A stretch of DNA of 64,000 nucleotides from Sclerodactyla briareus. Its lineage: Eukaryota; Echinodermata; Holothuroidea; Dendrochirotida; Sclerodactylidae. The stretch is from the NCBI GenBank assembly GCA_026419785.1, contig JAODTK010005556.1, positions 310,001-374,000 on the forward strand, in the 5' to 3' direction. The notes below the pieces were generated by a model. The model ran no database searches and was not told where the DNA came from. It worked only from the letters and a program-made list of their open reading frames with translations. Shown here piece after piece: positions 1 to 12,352 of the stretch (position 1 is its first letter; every line of letters begins with the position of its first letter). The translations under genes were made by a program, and so were the position numbers.

Positions 1-59
1 TTTTTGCTTTCCTCCTTTTTCATGTTTTCATTTTCGTTTATGATTAAATATATACCTTT

Positions 60-165
60 TTGGTTTGTTGAAGCGCCTAGAGGCCTCTTGGTATTTGGTG
101 CTATATTAAGAACTATATTATTATTGTTATTATTATTATTAACATTCTCCCCACAACTCTCTTGG
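60..165 (+). repeat. 3' tail of an L2/CR1-type LINE with (ATT)n
   Basis: The sequence runs from a GGTGCTATATTAAG-like stretch into a pure ATT microsatellite at about 118-141. L2/CR1-type LINEs often end in a GCGCTATATAA-like block followed by a TTA/ATT simple repeat, and the better copy ending near 37,050 in this window shows that block. The assignment rests on the tail only; no coding part is left. A plain microsatellite is the alternative. Confidence 0.4.
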
Positions 166-235
166 TTGGTGTATCATTCTATCATTCCTTGACCCTCGAA
201 TCCTACCCTGATTCTGGGAAGTCTAGTGTTCGTCG

Positions 236-391
236 GAGTATTGAGCGGTGCCCAGGAGTGCGGCTTTGAGAAGGTTTCGTACTCAAAGTCGCATCCTTAT
301 TATTATTATTATATTATTATTATTATATTATTATTATTATATAATTCAAGCCATCATGTGTATAGTGGTTTTTTTTTTTTTTTTTTTTTTT
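236..391 (+). repeat. Second LINE-like tail with (TTA)n, then a 23-T run
   Basis: A GC-richer stretch at 236-294 leads into interrupted TTA repeats at about 295-342. After a short spacer comes an uninterrupted run of 23 T at 369-391. The T run abuts the end of the inverted duplicate that begins at 392, so it marks a junction. Read on the minus strand it is a poly(A) tract directly after the duplicate. Confidence 0.4.
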
Positions 392-2310
392 GCCCGAATT
401 CAGTTTACAGGTGAACATTGTAGCTAATATTAGTACCAGAAATTTTCTAAATCACAGATGACACTCCTAGAACACAGGTTTGGCCACTCAGCTAGGAGCA
501 GTGATTCATAGGATAATGTGTAGGTCTTCAAAAACAACGATACAGCATGCTGTGCACAACGATGTTTTAATGTAATGTAATTGAGTTACCTCACATGACT
601 ATCAATTAATCAAATATTTGTTTTTTTTTTTCTTCTGTTAATACTCATGCTAGTTATTACGTAATTATTCCTTTATCCATGGGGAGTACACTACCTCGTT
701 AAGCCTCACTGCTTTTTAGTGTACTTCCCATCGCATCTGTTCATATATGCACAATTCGTGGTTCCCCTTGACATTTATTTAGAGTAATTATTCAATCTAT
801 ATAATAGTAGATAGTTCATTTTGCGATAAAACAAATGAATAAATGAATAATTTAAATGAAATGTATATACATTTTTATCGCTATTGTCGTCACTCATGTA
901 ATGTGACACCGACTAGTCACACAACCGGAGTCTCATACAATTAAATTCTTTCGACATGAGGGAGAAAAGTAAATTTAATTTGAAAAATATTAGTAGCCTA
1001 TCGGAGGAAGGAAAATGGTGCTGAGCGTAGGAATTGAGTATTCCCCCAGAACACATGTTATCACTGTGTAACTCTAATTGCAGTTATGGAATCCAAAACT
1101 CAGGCCAAATGAGTTGTATTCCTTTTGACCAGTATTTCTCCCACAATCACTTGGGAAAAATTACTCGACAATTGTGTTTTTTTTCTTTCGCGTAACCAAG
1201 TGCTCGGACTGAAACACGGGCATATCACTTTTTTCCACGGTATAGTCCAACATACAGATGTATATGGATGTATTACATGGTTCGATATTCCATTTTGCCT
1301 ACCGTATTACTTTTGGTCGGCAACTATTTTCGTCATCAACGAGTTGCTCTGTGATAGGTGCAGAAGAAGAACCTTGAAGGCACTCCGGCGAAGTTATGAT
1401 GCGAGAGGTTAGGCTAACTACCGCATGAACCTCCGGCCGTACACCAAATAACCATTTGTGGCAGACTCAAATGGGTCAGGGGGGAACTAAGCCATCCTCT
1501 GGATCATGGTTCAAAGGGACGGTCACACTACAACAATATAATGTCGTGTAACGATCTGTTATTTTTGGTTTGAGGCCGAATATTACCAGGCCCGTGGTCA
1601 TGACGGCTGGAACACCTTGACACATTGATAAAAGGACTTATCCGCTATTTGCCAACCAATCCGATGTGGAATAGCCCTAACCTACGTTTTGGTACTCATA
1701 TATCATCTTTTCATCAGTTTGAGTGAACGACTATTTATCGTACGTTTTATCGTTTTCCGATATGACGTCCATTTAGGCATGTAGTTTGTTTCAAATTCAT
1801 CCGATTTTGTGAAGGTATCGTGATGTCTGCATTAGTATTCATGACACAAACCTTGGTTCAGCCTGAAATCTGAAAAAAAACTAGAACGTTTTGTAGCAAA
1901 GCGATAAGAATTTTGACAGTATGTCATAATACCAATAACATAGCAATAATAATGCAAATACATTGTTCCGTAATATGTTGACCTGACATAACACCACACA
2001 CAACGTTTTGGAACAGTAAGGTCCTAAGTTTGATGGAACAGTCATTGCGGAAAACGGGAGGTGCAAGAAGATTACCTCCCTTGAGAAGAAAAAAAAAAAT
2101 AGGCATACGAAAATGGAAATCGCCATTCTATTCCCGACTTGATTGAGTGACACAGTATCTGCTGAGATTGTATACACTATTGTCAGAGCATGGCTAGCAA
2201 GGCCGCTGACCATTGGGAAATTGTACTTCAGTATTGTGGGGCATTGGTGAAGGGACCTCACAGTTTTTACCGAGCCCGTCTCGTGTGAATAAATATAAAA
2301 CAAATCATAC
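392..2310 (-). repeat. Inverted third, partial copy of the duplicated segment
   Basis: Read on the minus strand, this block matches the beginnings of the two large direct copies. About 2,290-1,980 matches 34,520-34,800 and 10,630-10,850 (shared words include CAGCAGATACT and GTCACTCAA). About 1,430-1,080 matches 11,510-11,830. About 1,090-950 matches 13,575-13,690. About 550-392 matches 37,365-37,530 and 13,800-13,970. The stretch corresponding to about 11,870-13,570 of copy 1 is absent. Private insertions lie near 560-940 and 1,440-1,970. No coding exon is visible here. Confidence 0.8.
679..731. repeat. Imperfect inverted repeat (15-nt arms)
   Basis: ATGGGGAGTACACTA at 679-693 pairs with TAGTGTACTTCCCAT at 717-731 with one mismatch and a 23-nt loop. 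It lies in the part of the inverted duplicate that has no counterpart in the direct copies, so it could be part of a small inserted element. No target-site duplication was recognised. Confidence 0.5.
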
Positions 2311-2329
2311 GACGGATACAGTCACGGAC

Positions 2330-2427
2330 TCAATCCAGCAGTTGATATTGATAGAAAGGTAATAAATATAACAATATAATTAATAATAATGATATATAAT
2401 ATAATAATAATAATATAATAATAATAT

Positions 2428-2458
<31 letters not shown>

Positions 2459-2525
2459 CATGCATAATAATGTCTCGTTTCTTATATAGCGCGTTGTTCC
2501 CCTCGAGGACTGCTCAAAGCGCATC
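2330..2525 (-). repeat. LINE 3' tail (minus strand) with (TAA)n
   Basis: Read on the minus strand, 2,525-2,465 gives a GC-rich leader ending in GCGCTATATAAGAAACGAG and then a long ATT/TTA microsatellite (plus strand: TAA repeats at about 2,370-2,460). This is the arrangement of L2/CR1-type 3' ends. No open reading frame of the element remains. It borders the inverted duplicate. Confidence 0.5.
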
Positions 2526-2529
2526 CCAC

Positions 2530-5370
2530 AGATGTACCAAAGATTCGTTACGCTTTAGCTTCTCAACAACTGTTAATGTCGATTTAAATTGTCCACGTCC
2601 TGGGCGCTAGTCATCCCGATAATTAAGCTGTCATCACACCAGGTCAATGCCTGATAAAGTTCACGACCATAATTAATAACCAGGAAGCTATGAAGTTCAA
2701 TGGTCACAAGAAAGAAAATGCCGAAATATCTATTCTATATTTGCATAGTGTCACAAGGCTCCTTATTTTCAGTACGGTAGTCCTTGGTGTGTTATTTTTG
2801 GTAAACAAATCGTGATCAGTCAGGGTTTGTGAGCCTCTGGGCCCACGGAGGTCGTCCAGGCATTTCGATTGTTTGTCACGGTCGCGTGGCCCATATAGTT
2901 TCTTTTTGGGCGTATCTAACCAGGTCGTGGCACAATGTTTCGTATAGAAGATTTCCCATGTCTTTTGGCTCTAAGGTACGCGGGGCTTTTTCAGTTCAGT
3001 TTGGACAAGCCATTGTGCAGTTGGATCTCGGCAAGAGTGCCGGTAATGACGTCGATGTCAGCAGTGTTTGTCATCGTTATCACAGCATAGTACATTTCAG
3101 GCCCCCTTTCAACTGGTTTGATAGACCTTCAGTGTTGTATGGACGTTTATATTTCCAACTGTGTTTCTTACCAACCTGAGTTGGTGATTACTTCGCCTGG
3201 AATCGTGTTTGGGCTTGAGGATTGAAATCTCACTGTAAGGAAAGTTGTTTATCATTCTCTTCCTCTTCCCCCCGTCCCCCCCCCCCCCCCCATATGCACT
3301 CGGATCACTACATCGTGGCTGAAAATTATATTGTAATGTTTTCCAACTGGTGGTGACCGTTTGGATATCGTCAGGTTCGATCTGTGTGGATCCGTGGTTG
3401 GTGGGTCCGTCTCCATGTGGTGGATTTGTTTATTGTTAGTTTACCCTTCTTAGATTGTCTTTGTATCAACCAGCCTACCCATCCCCTACCCAACTAACCA
3501 CCCATCACCAGCCTACCCCACCACTACCACCCTCCACATACTGGTTTGATGGGTTGTATTGGTGAGGTAGGCTGGTTGATGGGAGGTAGTGGTGGGGTAG
3601 GCTGGTTGATAACAAGACATCTAAGCTGTCCGGCACGGCTGGGTGCAGTTGTGCGTTTCAGGTAATACCTACACCCCTCCCCAACCTGCGGGAAAGTGGC
3701 AAAAGGACTGAGAGAACACGATGTGACTATAAATGGCGGTACCCGGGGACGCAGGAATGGGATTGTGTCCCGCCTGTTCATAATCCTCTGGGCACTAGTC
3801 GATACAAGGAGGTGAAGTTCGCGCCCGGTGTCCATAAACGATCACCCAACCAAGGTTCCTCGATGAGCCTAATGGACTCCTTACCCGTAGCGTTCAAAAT
3901 AAAATCAATCAAATCAATGGATTCATTAAATAAATTCTTTTTAGGCATTACCTTACCTGTTTATCACACAGAACTTAAAACCTCCTTGTAGATATTGTAA
4001 CCGGCACCCAGGCTGGTTTGTCACCTGATCCACTCCTAGGACTAGCCGCCCTTTGTCGGGGATTGGCTTTGTGTTGGCTAGGGATATTTTCATATCTGTA
4101 GGATGTGTCCAATGAAAGGTTGGAATGGCCCGCTAGCTGCTGTATATGCGAGTGGATCAACGTGCAGGAGGACCGACAGGGAGGGTGTGGTCTTCTTGTT
4201 TTGTTGACCGGGCCATGGTCAGTCTTGTTACTATTCTGTTGTGATCTAGTGTTGTTAGTTGCACTTTAAGAAGTGCATTCTTAGTGGGCACCGGTTTTCG
4301 TTCGTGGCTGGGGTAGTCACAGAGACTAATTTAACCGTACATATACTGTGTTCGTACTTTTTTGGGTTGTCCGATACGCGCTGGCGTCAACCACTTGAAC
4401 TGGATATCAACGGGCCCGACACATCAACTCACTGGCGAACGACCAAGCTTTTGCCCTTGCAGCTCAGCAGTTGTTACAATATACAGCATACCAAGTTTTT
4501 GTGAAATACTATATTTCATAATGTGGGCAGCCCCAGGCGCGCTACAGTCCTCGATCCTCGGACCTATTTCTTCGGCGATTTTAAACAAACCCTTTTTTTT
4601 TGCCGCGATAATTTTTGTGGATCAGCAGTGGTCCGCTAGTGTTTCCTCCTCACCATCTATCATCTATAAACACTAGTTATAGGACTTTTCGCGCCGGGAA
4701 ATTTATTTTCTTCTCATTTCGGGGCTGGTTCCGGACCGTCCTTTGTGGATTTTTTGTTTTTGTTTTTCCCAGCCTAGCCGTCCAGCTCGTATCATCCTAG
4801 CTGTCCAGCTTACCGTATCCTCGTATGCAGTGGTGTTTCCCATGTACTTCGATGTCACGTGGTGCCCCTCCTCCCTTTGTTGAAATTGGAGCCCGATTGC
4901 GTAACGTATCATCCACTACTATATACTACTATAATTACTGTCGCAAGGACTTTTTATGCTGTCTGGCTGTGTGACAACGGCTATTGTGAGAGTGGTTTTT
5001 TTTTTTGGCATGGGACACTTGTCTGATGCACGCATCTAATTCTAGGCTAATTGCTGTCGCAATTTAATCCGTTCATCTATTTTATACTTGGGCTAGAGTT
5101 AATTTAGCTTACCCGTTGGCCTAGTTTGGTTCCTCGCGGCCAGCTATGGGCTTGCTTCGTGCAATTTTGTTGTGCTTGGTCGGGGCATATATCGGTAATG
5201 CATCAGCTTCGTTGTCCCCCCAGCTCAGGGGACGGGGGGGGGGACGATCATGGGTGGGATAAATTATGTTGCACCGGACATCATATTTGACGTGATACCC
5301 TAACACATGGTGTTACCCTCCCTCATGTTAATTTGGGGTCTCATATTACTCATAAACCTCTCACAAAAAA
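2530..5370. other. No recognisable gene; contains a small inverted-repeat minisatellite
   Basis: I recognise no conserved protein in either strand here. Open stretches such as 2,829-3,179 (+) lack any familiar motif. A C-rich tract lies at about 3,268-3,291, a CCTACC/GGTAGG-rich inverted repeat at 3,504-3,610, and a G/C homopolymer tract near 5,230-5,245. The last kilobase could include the 5' end of the LINE that follows, but nothing proves it. Confidence 0.3.
3504..3610. repeat. Near-perfect 25-bp inverted repeat
   Basis: The arm at 3,504-3,528 (starting ATCACCAGCCTACCCC) is the reverse complement of the arm at 3,585-3,610, with one base inserted. The intervening 56 bases hold a further partial copy of the same word. 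The flanking CCTACCC words suggest a small minisatellite in which some units are inverted. Confidence 0.75.
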
Positions 5371-5412
5371 GCCGGTTGACATCCTGCCTGTACTTCCTCT
5401 CAATGGTATTAC

Positions 5413-5600
5413 TTGTCCAAACTGGCGACCTACATCCGAACCCACGGTCCTTATAATCCGAAATATCCCTGTGTGATTGCAGCAAGGCTGCCAAAATGGG
5501 GCCAGCGTGCAGTCTGCTGTGACAAATGTGACAAGAGGTACCATGTGGGATGTCTGGGCATGATGTCTTCCTCATACGAATGTTGCAAGACAGTAAGCTC
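5413..5600 (+). pseudogene. PHD-type zinc finger block of the LINE ORF2
   Basis: The frame shows a Cys/His pattern with GQRAVCCDKCDK followed by YHVGC and then, in another frame, WICIKC. That is the spacing of the PHD fingers fused to some CR1-like LINE proteins of marine animals, which are thought to bind chromatin or nucleic acid. The first Cys pair sits just upstream (PKYPC), and a frameshift separates it from its expected partner. The open frame runs to 5,775, but its end is out of the ancestral frame. Confidence 0.7.
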
Positions 5601-5969
5601 CGTAATGTTGGATATGTATCAAACTGCGACAACCCTAATTCATGCTATTCCGCTGTTGCTAGCTCTGATTGCTAGCCTCAGTATAGTTTTCCTGTCTGGT
5701 GAATCCAATGGGGATATGTTAGGCTTACTCTTGCGAAATCTCCCCCGTACAGTTAAATTAGTCTTCTCGCATTAGCACTGCTGATTCAATTCCAAGACCT
5801 ATTTCCCTCAATATTGATAGTACCGGTACTACTGGTTCTAATACAACATCCAAGAGATCTGTGTGCATAGTAAAGTTCTTCATAACGGAATAGGAATTCC
5901 TGAAGTGTCTGGTTATAAATTTCTTAGTATCAACAATAAGGTGGCTGACCATGCCAGGTGTATTGAAAA

Positions 5970-6600
5970 CTATAGTTCCTGGATGTGATAATAGGTACAG
6001 AAACCCACTGAATGAAACTATCCTTCAGTAGTGAGCTTTTCCACCCTCTGACTTTACAGTCGTCCGTTAAGACAGGAACACGGGAATATCTAGGGGAGGA
6101 GTTCTTGTTGACTGCGCAACGACTGGTGCTACACATCGGGTCGATTAAGACTCAAATTGCGAGAGAGTTTGGGTCTATGTCAAAAATACCCCCCGGTGCA
6201 AGGAATACAATTGGCTCCTTTTACAGATTCAACACCCTCGTAAACTTGCCGAGTATCTGGATGCATTGCGATGCTCATTAGATTCGATTGGGAACTCGAC
6301 TAACGGCCATCTCATTTTAGGGGTGATTTAACGTCCCTAGCATAGACTGGGCTTCATTCTGTCCGTGCTGGCGGTGTCATATGTCAACCTTCCCGTCAAA
6401 TGCTGGAACATCGCAGCAAGAGTTTTGTATAGAAACAGTCCTAAGGTCACCACTAGAGGCAAATAAATTCTTGACCTCTTTTTTACGACGAAACCGACCA
6501 AAAAATGGTTTGAGAGAGTTTTCCTGGGTCGTGCCCGGGAATCAGTGACCATTGAGTGCATGCACGTTATCATTGTTAACACTAAACCAAGAATCTCTAA
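5970..6600 (+). pseudogene. Endonuclease domain of the LINE (broken)
   Basis: Several signatures of the AP-like endonuclease survive in different frames. DVIIGTETH is followed, after a shift, by a LNE-like word near 5,985-6,025. The GDFN-P-IDW motif at about 6,316-6,348 is broken by one missing base. An ILDLFFT block and a PG-S-DH-type end lie at about 6,455-6,560. This domain nicks target DNA to prime reverse transcription; with this many breaks it cannot act. Confidence 0.75.
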
Positions 6601-7159
6601 ACAAAGACCACGAAAAATATAAATGTACCGTAGGCAGATTGGAGGTTTTTAAAAGCGGAATGAGGGTGGACCGAGAGGTCTTGACTTCCCACTCTAATTC
6701 TGATGTCTCAGTGAACTCCCTCTACAACGAATTCTGTGCTACCATCCAGGATGCTATGGATTCTTATACCCTCCAAAATGTGAGGAAAAGCGCCATATCT
6801 CTCCATGGAATGATAGCAGGATCAACGCATGCACAGGCGCAAAAACGTGCGTATAACTCTCACCGTAGATTAAAATACTACAATCAGCTGTGAACGATAA
6901 TCGTAACTTAAGGAGAGAACCACATAAAATATCAAGGAATTGAATTCTTAGAGGACGTACATAAAAAATATTTGTTTGGAATCCCCCAAGAAATTTTATG
7001 GTTCCATTAAGAGCCTTAGGGTTAACAAACCACCGGGGTTGGCATCGCATTATCGCAGAACGGGAGGGTGGTTGGCTGAAAATGCGGAAAAAGCAGATAT
7101 TCTAAAAAGCAGTTTGTCTGTGTTCACGAGAGAAAGAAAATTCAGACGTTCCCGTTGTA

Positions 7160-8680
7160 CTAGATAAATTCCGACCCGGGAAATATTACGTTGAAACTAC
7201 TGTGTCTTAAAGCTGTTAAGGACCTGGATACCCACAAAGCTTCTGGCCAGGACGAGAGACTGTAGGAATTGAAGTCTTACCGGCGAGGAGATTGCCCCGC
7301 CCTTTACCAGCAGCTTCAGAAGAGCTTGAACACGGAGGAGGTCCCTGACTTTTGTTGCAAGCCAACTCAAAACCAATTTTCAAGAAAGGCGATAGAACAA
7401 TGGCTTCTAATTACCGCCATTACACTTACCGCTATCTGTAGCAAGTTGCTCGAACACATTATCCACTCGCAGATCATGGAGGTCATCTTGAAAATCATTC
7501 AGTCTTAACAAATAGAACAGCACGGCTTCGTCGTGGCTATTCTTGCGAGACCAATTAATCTCACCGTTCAAGACCTTGCCAACTCTCTGGACATAAAATC
7601 TCAGGTTGATATGGCTATTATGGATTTCATCCAAAGCGTTTGACACTGTGACACCCATAAAAGGTTCTTTCCAAAACTCGCTGGATGTGGGCATACAAGG
7701 ACCCGTGGTGACTTGGGTAAACAAGATTCTTTCCCACGCACTCAAAGAGTTATGGTAAACGGGGAGAAATCAGGGTGGGCAACGGTCACCTCGGGTGTAC
7801 CACAGGAAACAGTACTGGGCCCTTCTCCTTTTATATTGTATATAAATGATTTCAGATGGCATCAGCTCCTCCTGTTGTTCTCTTTGCTGACGACTGTGTT
7901 TTTTAATCGTGAATTGAGGAGTGAAGATGATTAGAATATGCTCCAGATGATCTAAATAAGTTACATGAATGTAAGAAATGGCAAATGAAATTTAACAATG
8001 ATAAATGTTTTATCATGACATTTACTCATGCCAGATCTCGTAAGCGCCACCCGTACACACTGGGGGGACAAAGTAGTGTCTGTGGTGGACCACCATACTT
8101 ATTTGGATACTCTTTCAATCAAACCTCAGTTGAATACTCACTACGACACATTTGGGTAAAGCTAACAGACCTTGGGATAATCCGTAGGAACCTGTATCCT
8201 GTAATCCAAACAACAAAGCTTGAGGCCTACAGATCACTTGTCAGACGCTGTTGGAGTACGTCTTCTCAGCCTGGGATACCTATACAAAAAAGAATATAGA
8301 CCTATTAGAATCTGTCCAGAAAAAAGGGCTCGCTTTACACACGCGACGTATTATCTAGAGCCCAGGGTGTGCTACCAGATGGTTAATGCTGGGTTTGGAC
8401 CCTTGACGTTCCGCAAGAAAACAGACGACTTTGTATTTAAAAAAGCAGAGCTAGGTCAATGGTCCCTGCCCATAAGTCACCGCTTACAACCTGTCTGCGT
8501 CAATCACCCCCCGGCACACGCACAGCAATTCATACACCACCATTGCGGAACGAAAGATGATCAGATACGTTCGTACAAGAAAATGTACGAGACTGGAACA
8601 GCACTGCCACAGCATTGTATCCATGAGGATATAAACAGTTTGAAGACAGCTGTGGGCAACCAATCTACACTTGGCTTCTG
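7160..8680 (+). pseudogene. Reverse transcriptase and C-terminal domain of the LINE (broken)
   Basis: The order of reverse transcriptase motifs is intact. There is a DTHKASG word (about 7,230), an ICSKLLEHIIHSQIM block (7,436-7,480), a palm strand around 7,615-7,650 (MDF-KAFDT-like across a shift), TSGVPQ and VLGP with LYINDF (7,785-7,850), and FADDC at about 7,887, the catalytic aspartate pair. WQMKFNNDKCF follows at 7,979. The thumb/tail region includes LLESVQKK and LPQHCIHEDINSLK. All pieces lie on the same strand in CR1 order. Frameshifts occur about every 100-200 bases. Confidence 0.85.
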
Positions 8681-8839
8681 GGAGGACGGGACTAAATTTG
8701 TTTATGTTGGGCCTGCAACCCCTCCTGCTCGTCTGCTCCTAGTAGGAGCGTGGCCAGTATCTTACCAAGTACAAGTACCCATAGCTTTCAAGATGACCGA
8801 AAAGCCGCCATCTTGGTTGTGGTGGTTGAGATGATTAAA

Positions 8840-10600
8840 GCGATGCAGACCCTCACTCCAGGGATCACCATAGCATTTTAGTGGTAAGTTGGTTATAAGA
8901 CAATCCTGATGCAAAGCATGCGTTTTTTTTATGTGGGCTATTTAGCATGTTTGTTAGGTGGCTGGCGGAATTTGATTTTTGCTCAAATCACGTTCCATGT
9001 TCAGATTCTGCGTAGCTCTTTCTGTTTCAAGTGCATTCAGTAGGTTAGAACAAACCATGACAGACCTTGTTATAATTTGTGCCGTCAGATTGTGGATAGA
9101 CCCGTCTAATATCGACATGCATAGGCATTTCAGCATTCGCGATACCAGGAATAGATGTAAATGTTAATCGGACTTTGTCATAAAGGGGGCACTGGCTTTT
9201 TGCTGGCTTCTAGGTATAGAGAAAACAGAAAACTCGAAGACTCTAAATAACATTGCAACGTATTTACTGTACATTAGGCGAAGGGATCTGCCGAAGAAAA
9301 AACTGGCTGGAATGGCGGGTATGCTCGGTGTGGTGCTCTGTGCTATTTTGTAATTGTGATTAGTAACCGTCCATGCGTCTCGACAAGGGGAGTGTAGATG
9401 TTTTGGCCTCCCAATACCCACATTGCACAAGCGTGGGCACACTCAGTTAGAGGGACGACAAAAACTGAATACCGACGGCAAAATGAATCACCCGACGTTA
9501 ATTAACAACAATCTACGGCATTCACTCCAGGGCAGTCACTCGGCCATGCGAGCGTTTAAAATCGTGCTATATTCCCCAGCACTGTGAAGAAAACACATTC
9601 TACCAGTAATTACCGGTAAATTTGTTCACCGGGATCCCCTAACGATGATTCAGGTCGTTGTAGCCGTGAGTGGCCCACTGGAGATTTGTCTTGGGTGAGG
9701 GTGCTGTTTCAGTTCGGGAACAAAAAGGAAAGGGCACCCTCATTTATTACCCCCTCCCTTCCTATTGACAGATACGACACAGAGTATATCTATAATAGAT
9801 ATATATCTATATTATATATAGATATTATAGATACAGTGATGAGAACGGGGGTAATAAAGCTTGTAGAGTTATCCTATAAAGACAGAACACCGAGTAATCG
9901 TATTTCGCTCAGGGTTGATTTCACTCCCTCTGAAACCTATCGTCCGCACATTGCTGGACGACTTCCAGTTCCTCAAAGAGGGCCAGTGGCGTAGCCAGCA
10001 TATGGCGGAGCCGGCGTACGCCCCCCGTTTGCCGGCCCAGGAGTAAAAAATGTAATCACAGACCTCAGAATTAGCCCAGAATATGTCACAGATTGCAGGA
10101 TAAAGGTTTATTTATTTCAAAATTTTCTGGGGAACATGCCAGCCCCCCCCCCCGAGGGTGGGTGCCTGCGGCTCCATGGATTACGCCCCCTGTATCTTCA
10201 CTTCCACCTAACCTAACAAGCGGCAAGAGCCTCCTCACATCCTCTAGGCTGCCCGGAATGACAATGCCAAAGGCAACCAAGCCCGAAACAAACCACGATG
10301 TCAAGTTTGCCCAATCATAATAACTGACAGCTCCATTCAGATCCCTCACGTGACCATCTCCCCGCCTGGTTGTGGTGAGATTCCAACAATAGTTGTTTTG
10401 CAATACGTGTGTTCACGGCACGTACGTTGGAGAGACCAGGGACTAAATTCCGCATCAAGGCAACAAATACACAAAATGTCGATCAGAGACAATTCCAGCA
10501 GAATATTTCAATTCAACTAACCACTTGCTGGCTAATATTAAGATGGGTAATTCTGGCCTCTTTTTTTCGAGCATTGGACAATTATCATTGTAATTAATTA
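8840..10600. other. Non-coding stretch with AT palindrome and a TIR-like word
   Basis: I recognise no protein here. A nearly palindromic AT-rich run (TATCTATAATAG ... ATTATAGATA) lies at about 9,786-9,835. At 9,984 the word CAGTGGCGTAGCCAG resembles the termini of hAT-like and other small DNA elements, but I found no matching opposite end. A C run lies at 10,143-10,153. Copy 1 of the large duplication begins at the right edge. Confidence 0.3.
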
Positions 10601-12352
10601 TTAATAATAATTCCCAAGCTCCCCTTGTCCCTCCTGGCGGCGACCTAGCCATGCTCTGACAATATTGTATATAAACTCAGCAGCTCCAATGTCACTCTAT
10701 CAAGTCAGGAATTGAGTGGCGAGTTCATTTTGTTGCATATTCTTCCCAATTTATTTTTCTTTGGCACCTCCTTGTTCCCCACAATGACTGTTCCCATCAG
10801 ATTTAATATCTCACTATTTCGAAACGTGATGTGCAGTTGTTACGTTAAATACTCGTATTATGAAAAAATATAGTGCATTTCCACTGCGAGCATTAACACG
10901 GAGGTCAGGATAGGACTCTAGGCGAGCTCGATTTAGAAATTAATTGTGGGCTCTGATTCGATCAGGGACTGACCAGATTTTCAATTTTCCCACACAGACG
11001 GTGAATATGGAATAGGGGAGCTCGATATTGGAATATCTGCAAAGCGTGTTAGCAAGTACTCCAGAAAAAAAGATTACGTCAAATTGATACTTGGAATACA
11101 ACGATATGATGAACACACCACACACATCAGGTATATCATGTTATTAGGACATACATGCAAGACAAAAGTTCGAACTTATACACCTCAAAAAAAAACACCT
11201 CAATGTAACTTCACAAAAGTATTTTTCACCTGCAAAATCAGTCAGTACAATAATAGTTACTCGCGGGTTTGCCCTGTGCGAAGAGCGTATTTGCCAGGCC
11301 ATGGGAGGGGGTAGACACTCAAACCGGTAACTCCGTAAATGGCCTACACTCTGAAAACATTTGGCCAAATGGGAGCCAAATACATTTTCGGTCAAATTCC
11401 GACCCGAATTTAGGTCAATTTGATTTACGCGGGTCATACAATGATCCAGAAAATGGTTTGGTTCCCTCCTTACCCATTCCTGGGGTCAATCGGCCAAAAG
11501 GGTATTAGAATGTACTACCGGTGGTTAGCCTAGACTCTCGCATCAACAATTTCCCCGAGGTGACTTTAAGGTTCTTCCTCTGCACATTTCTCAGCGCAAA
11601 CTCGTTGATGACAACTAACTATTTTCGACCAAAAAATGTGACTAGCAAAAGTAATAAGGTAGGCAATATACAATACCGAACCATTTAATATATCATTTAT
11701 TCATTGACGTTGGAATGGGATGAATGGGATATGTCGTGTTTCAGTCGGAGCAATTGTTCATGCAAACTAATTGTTGGGCAATTTTTCGTGTGATTGTGGG
11801 AGAAATACTAGTCAAACATGTCAAAAGGAAACAAAAATCGTGTGGTCTGAGTTTCGCATTTCAGCCAACGCATAATTTGTGCAGTATGATTTCGTGAGTG
11901 AAATCTTTGGTGTGTTGCTGAAACCACTGAGACCTGATAGACAAGACGGGTTTCCAGATCTGTTTTATTTTCTGGCCAAATGCGGCTAAAAGATCGTTTT
12001 TCGTCCAAATTCCCAGCCAGGATACACAGCGATCGTAGACGGGAATGTGCGTGTTGCGATTATTACTTCTTTTTCTTACGAACGATGCTAGAATTGGACT
12101 CATAAGGCATGAATTAATTAGTAGAATAAATTCATGTTTTACTCCAGTGTAGTAATTTTCCCGTCGAATTCCAGGAATTTGCCAAAAACGGCAAACTGGC
12201 AGCCCGCCCGGCGGAATTATACATGTAGCAAAGTGTATATTTTCCTTGGTACAGCCACCCCTGTGGCAGAGCTTATCAAAATGCGAGATTATCAGTCTGA
12301 CAGATAGCTCATCGATGAGCCAAGGAAAGAAGTCACGATATGTTATCTGTAA

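Larger units (their letters stand above)
5380..8834 (+). mobile_element. Degraded CR1-like LINE: PHD finger, endonuclease, reverse transcriptase
   Basis: Three frames read in succession give the order of a CR1-clade ORF2: a GDLHPNP-like start and a zinc-finger block (5,410-5,580), an apurinic-type endonuclease (about 5,980-6,600), a linker (6,600-7,160), reverse transcriptase (7,160-8,030) and a C-terminal thumb/tail (8,200-8,700). At least ten frameshifts or stops break it, so no frame is translatable. The 3' boundary is uncertain; 8,700-8,834 reads as an open tail. Clade assignment is by motif, not phylogeny; an unrelated copy of similar type lies at 31.4-34.3 kb. Confidence 0.85.

Noticed and set aside
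9984-10150. hAT-like element starting with CAGTGGCGTAGCCAG
   Set aside because: No matching inverted end or target duplication was found downstream.
10086-10403. 105-codon minus-strand open frame
   Set aside because: It has no motif, overlaps an opposite-strand open frame and crosses a C homopolymer.
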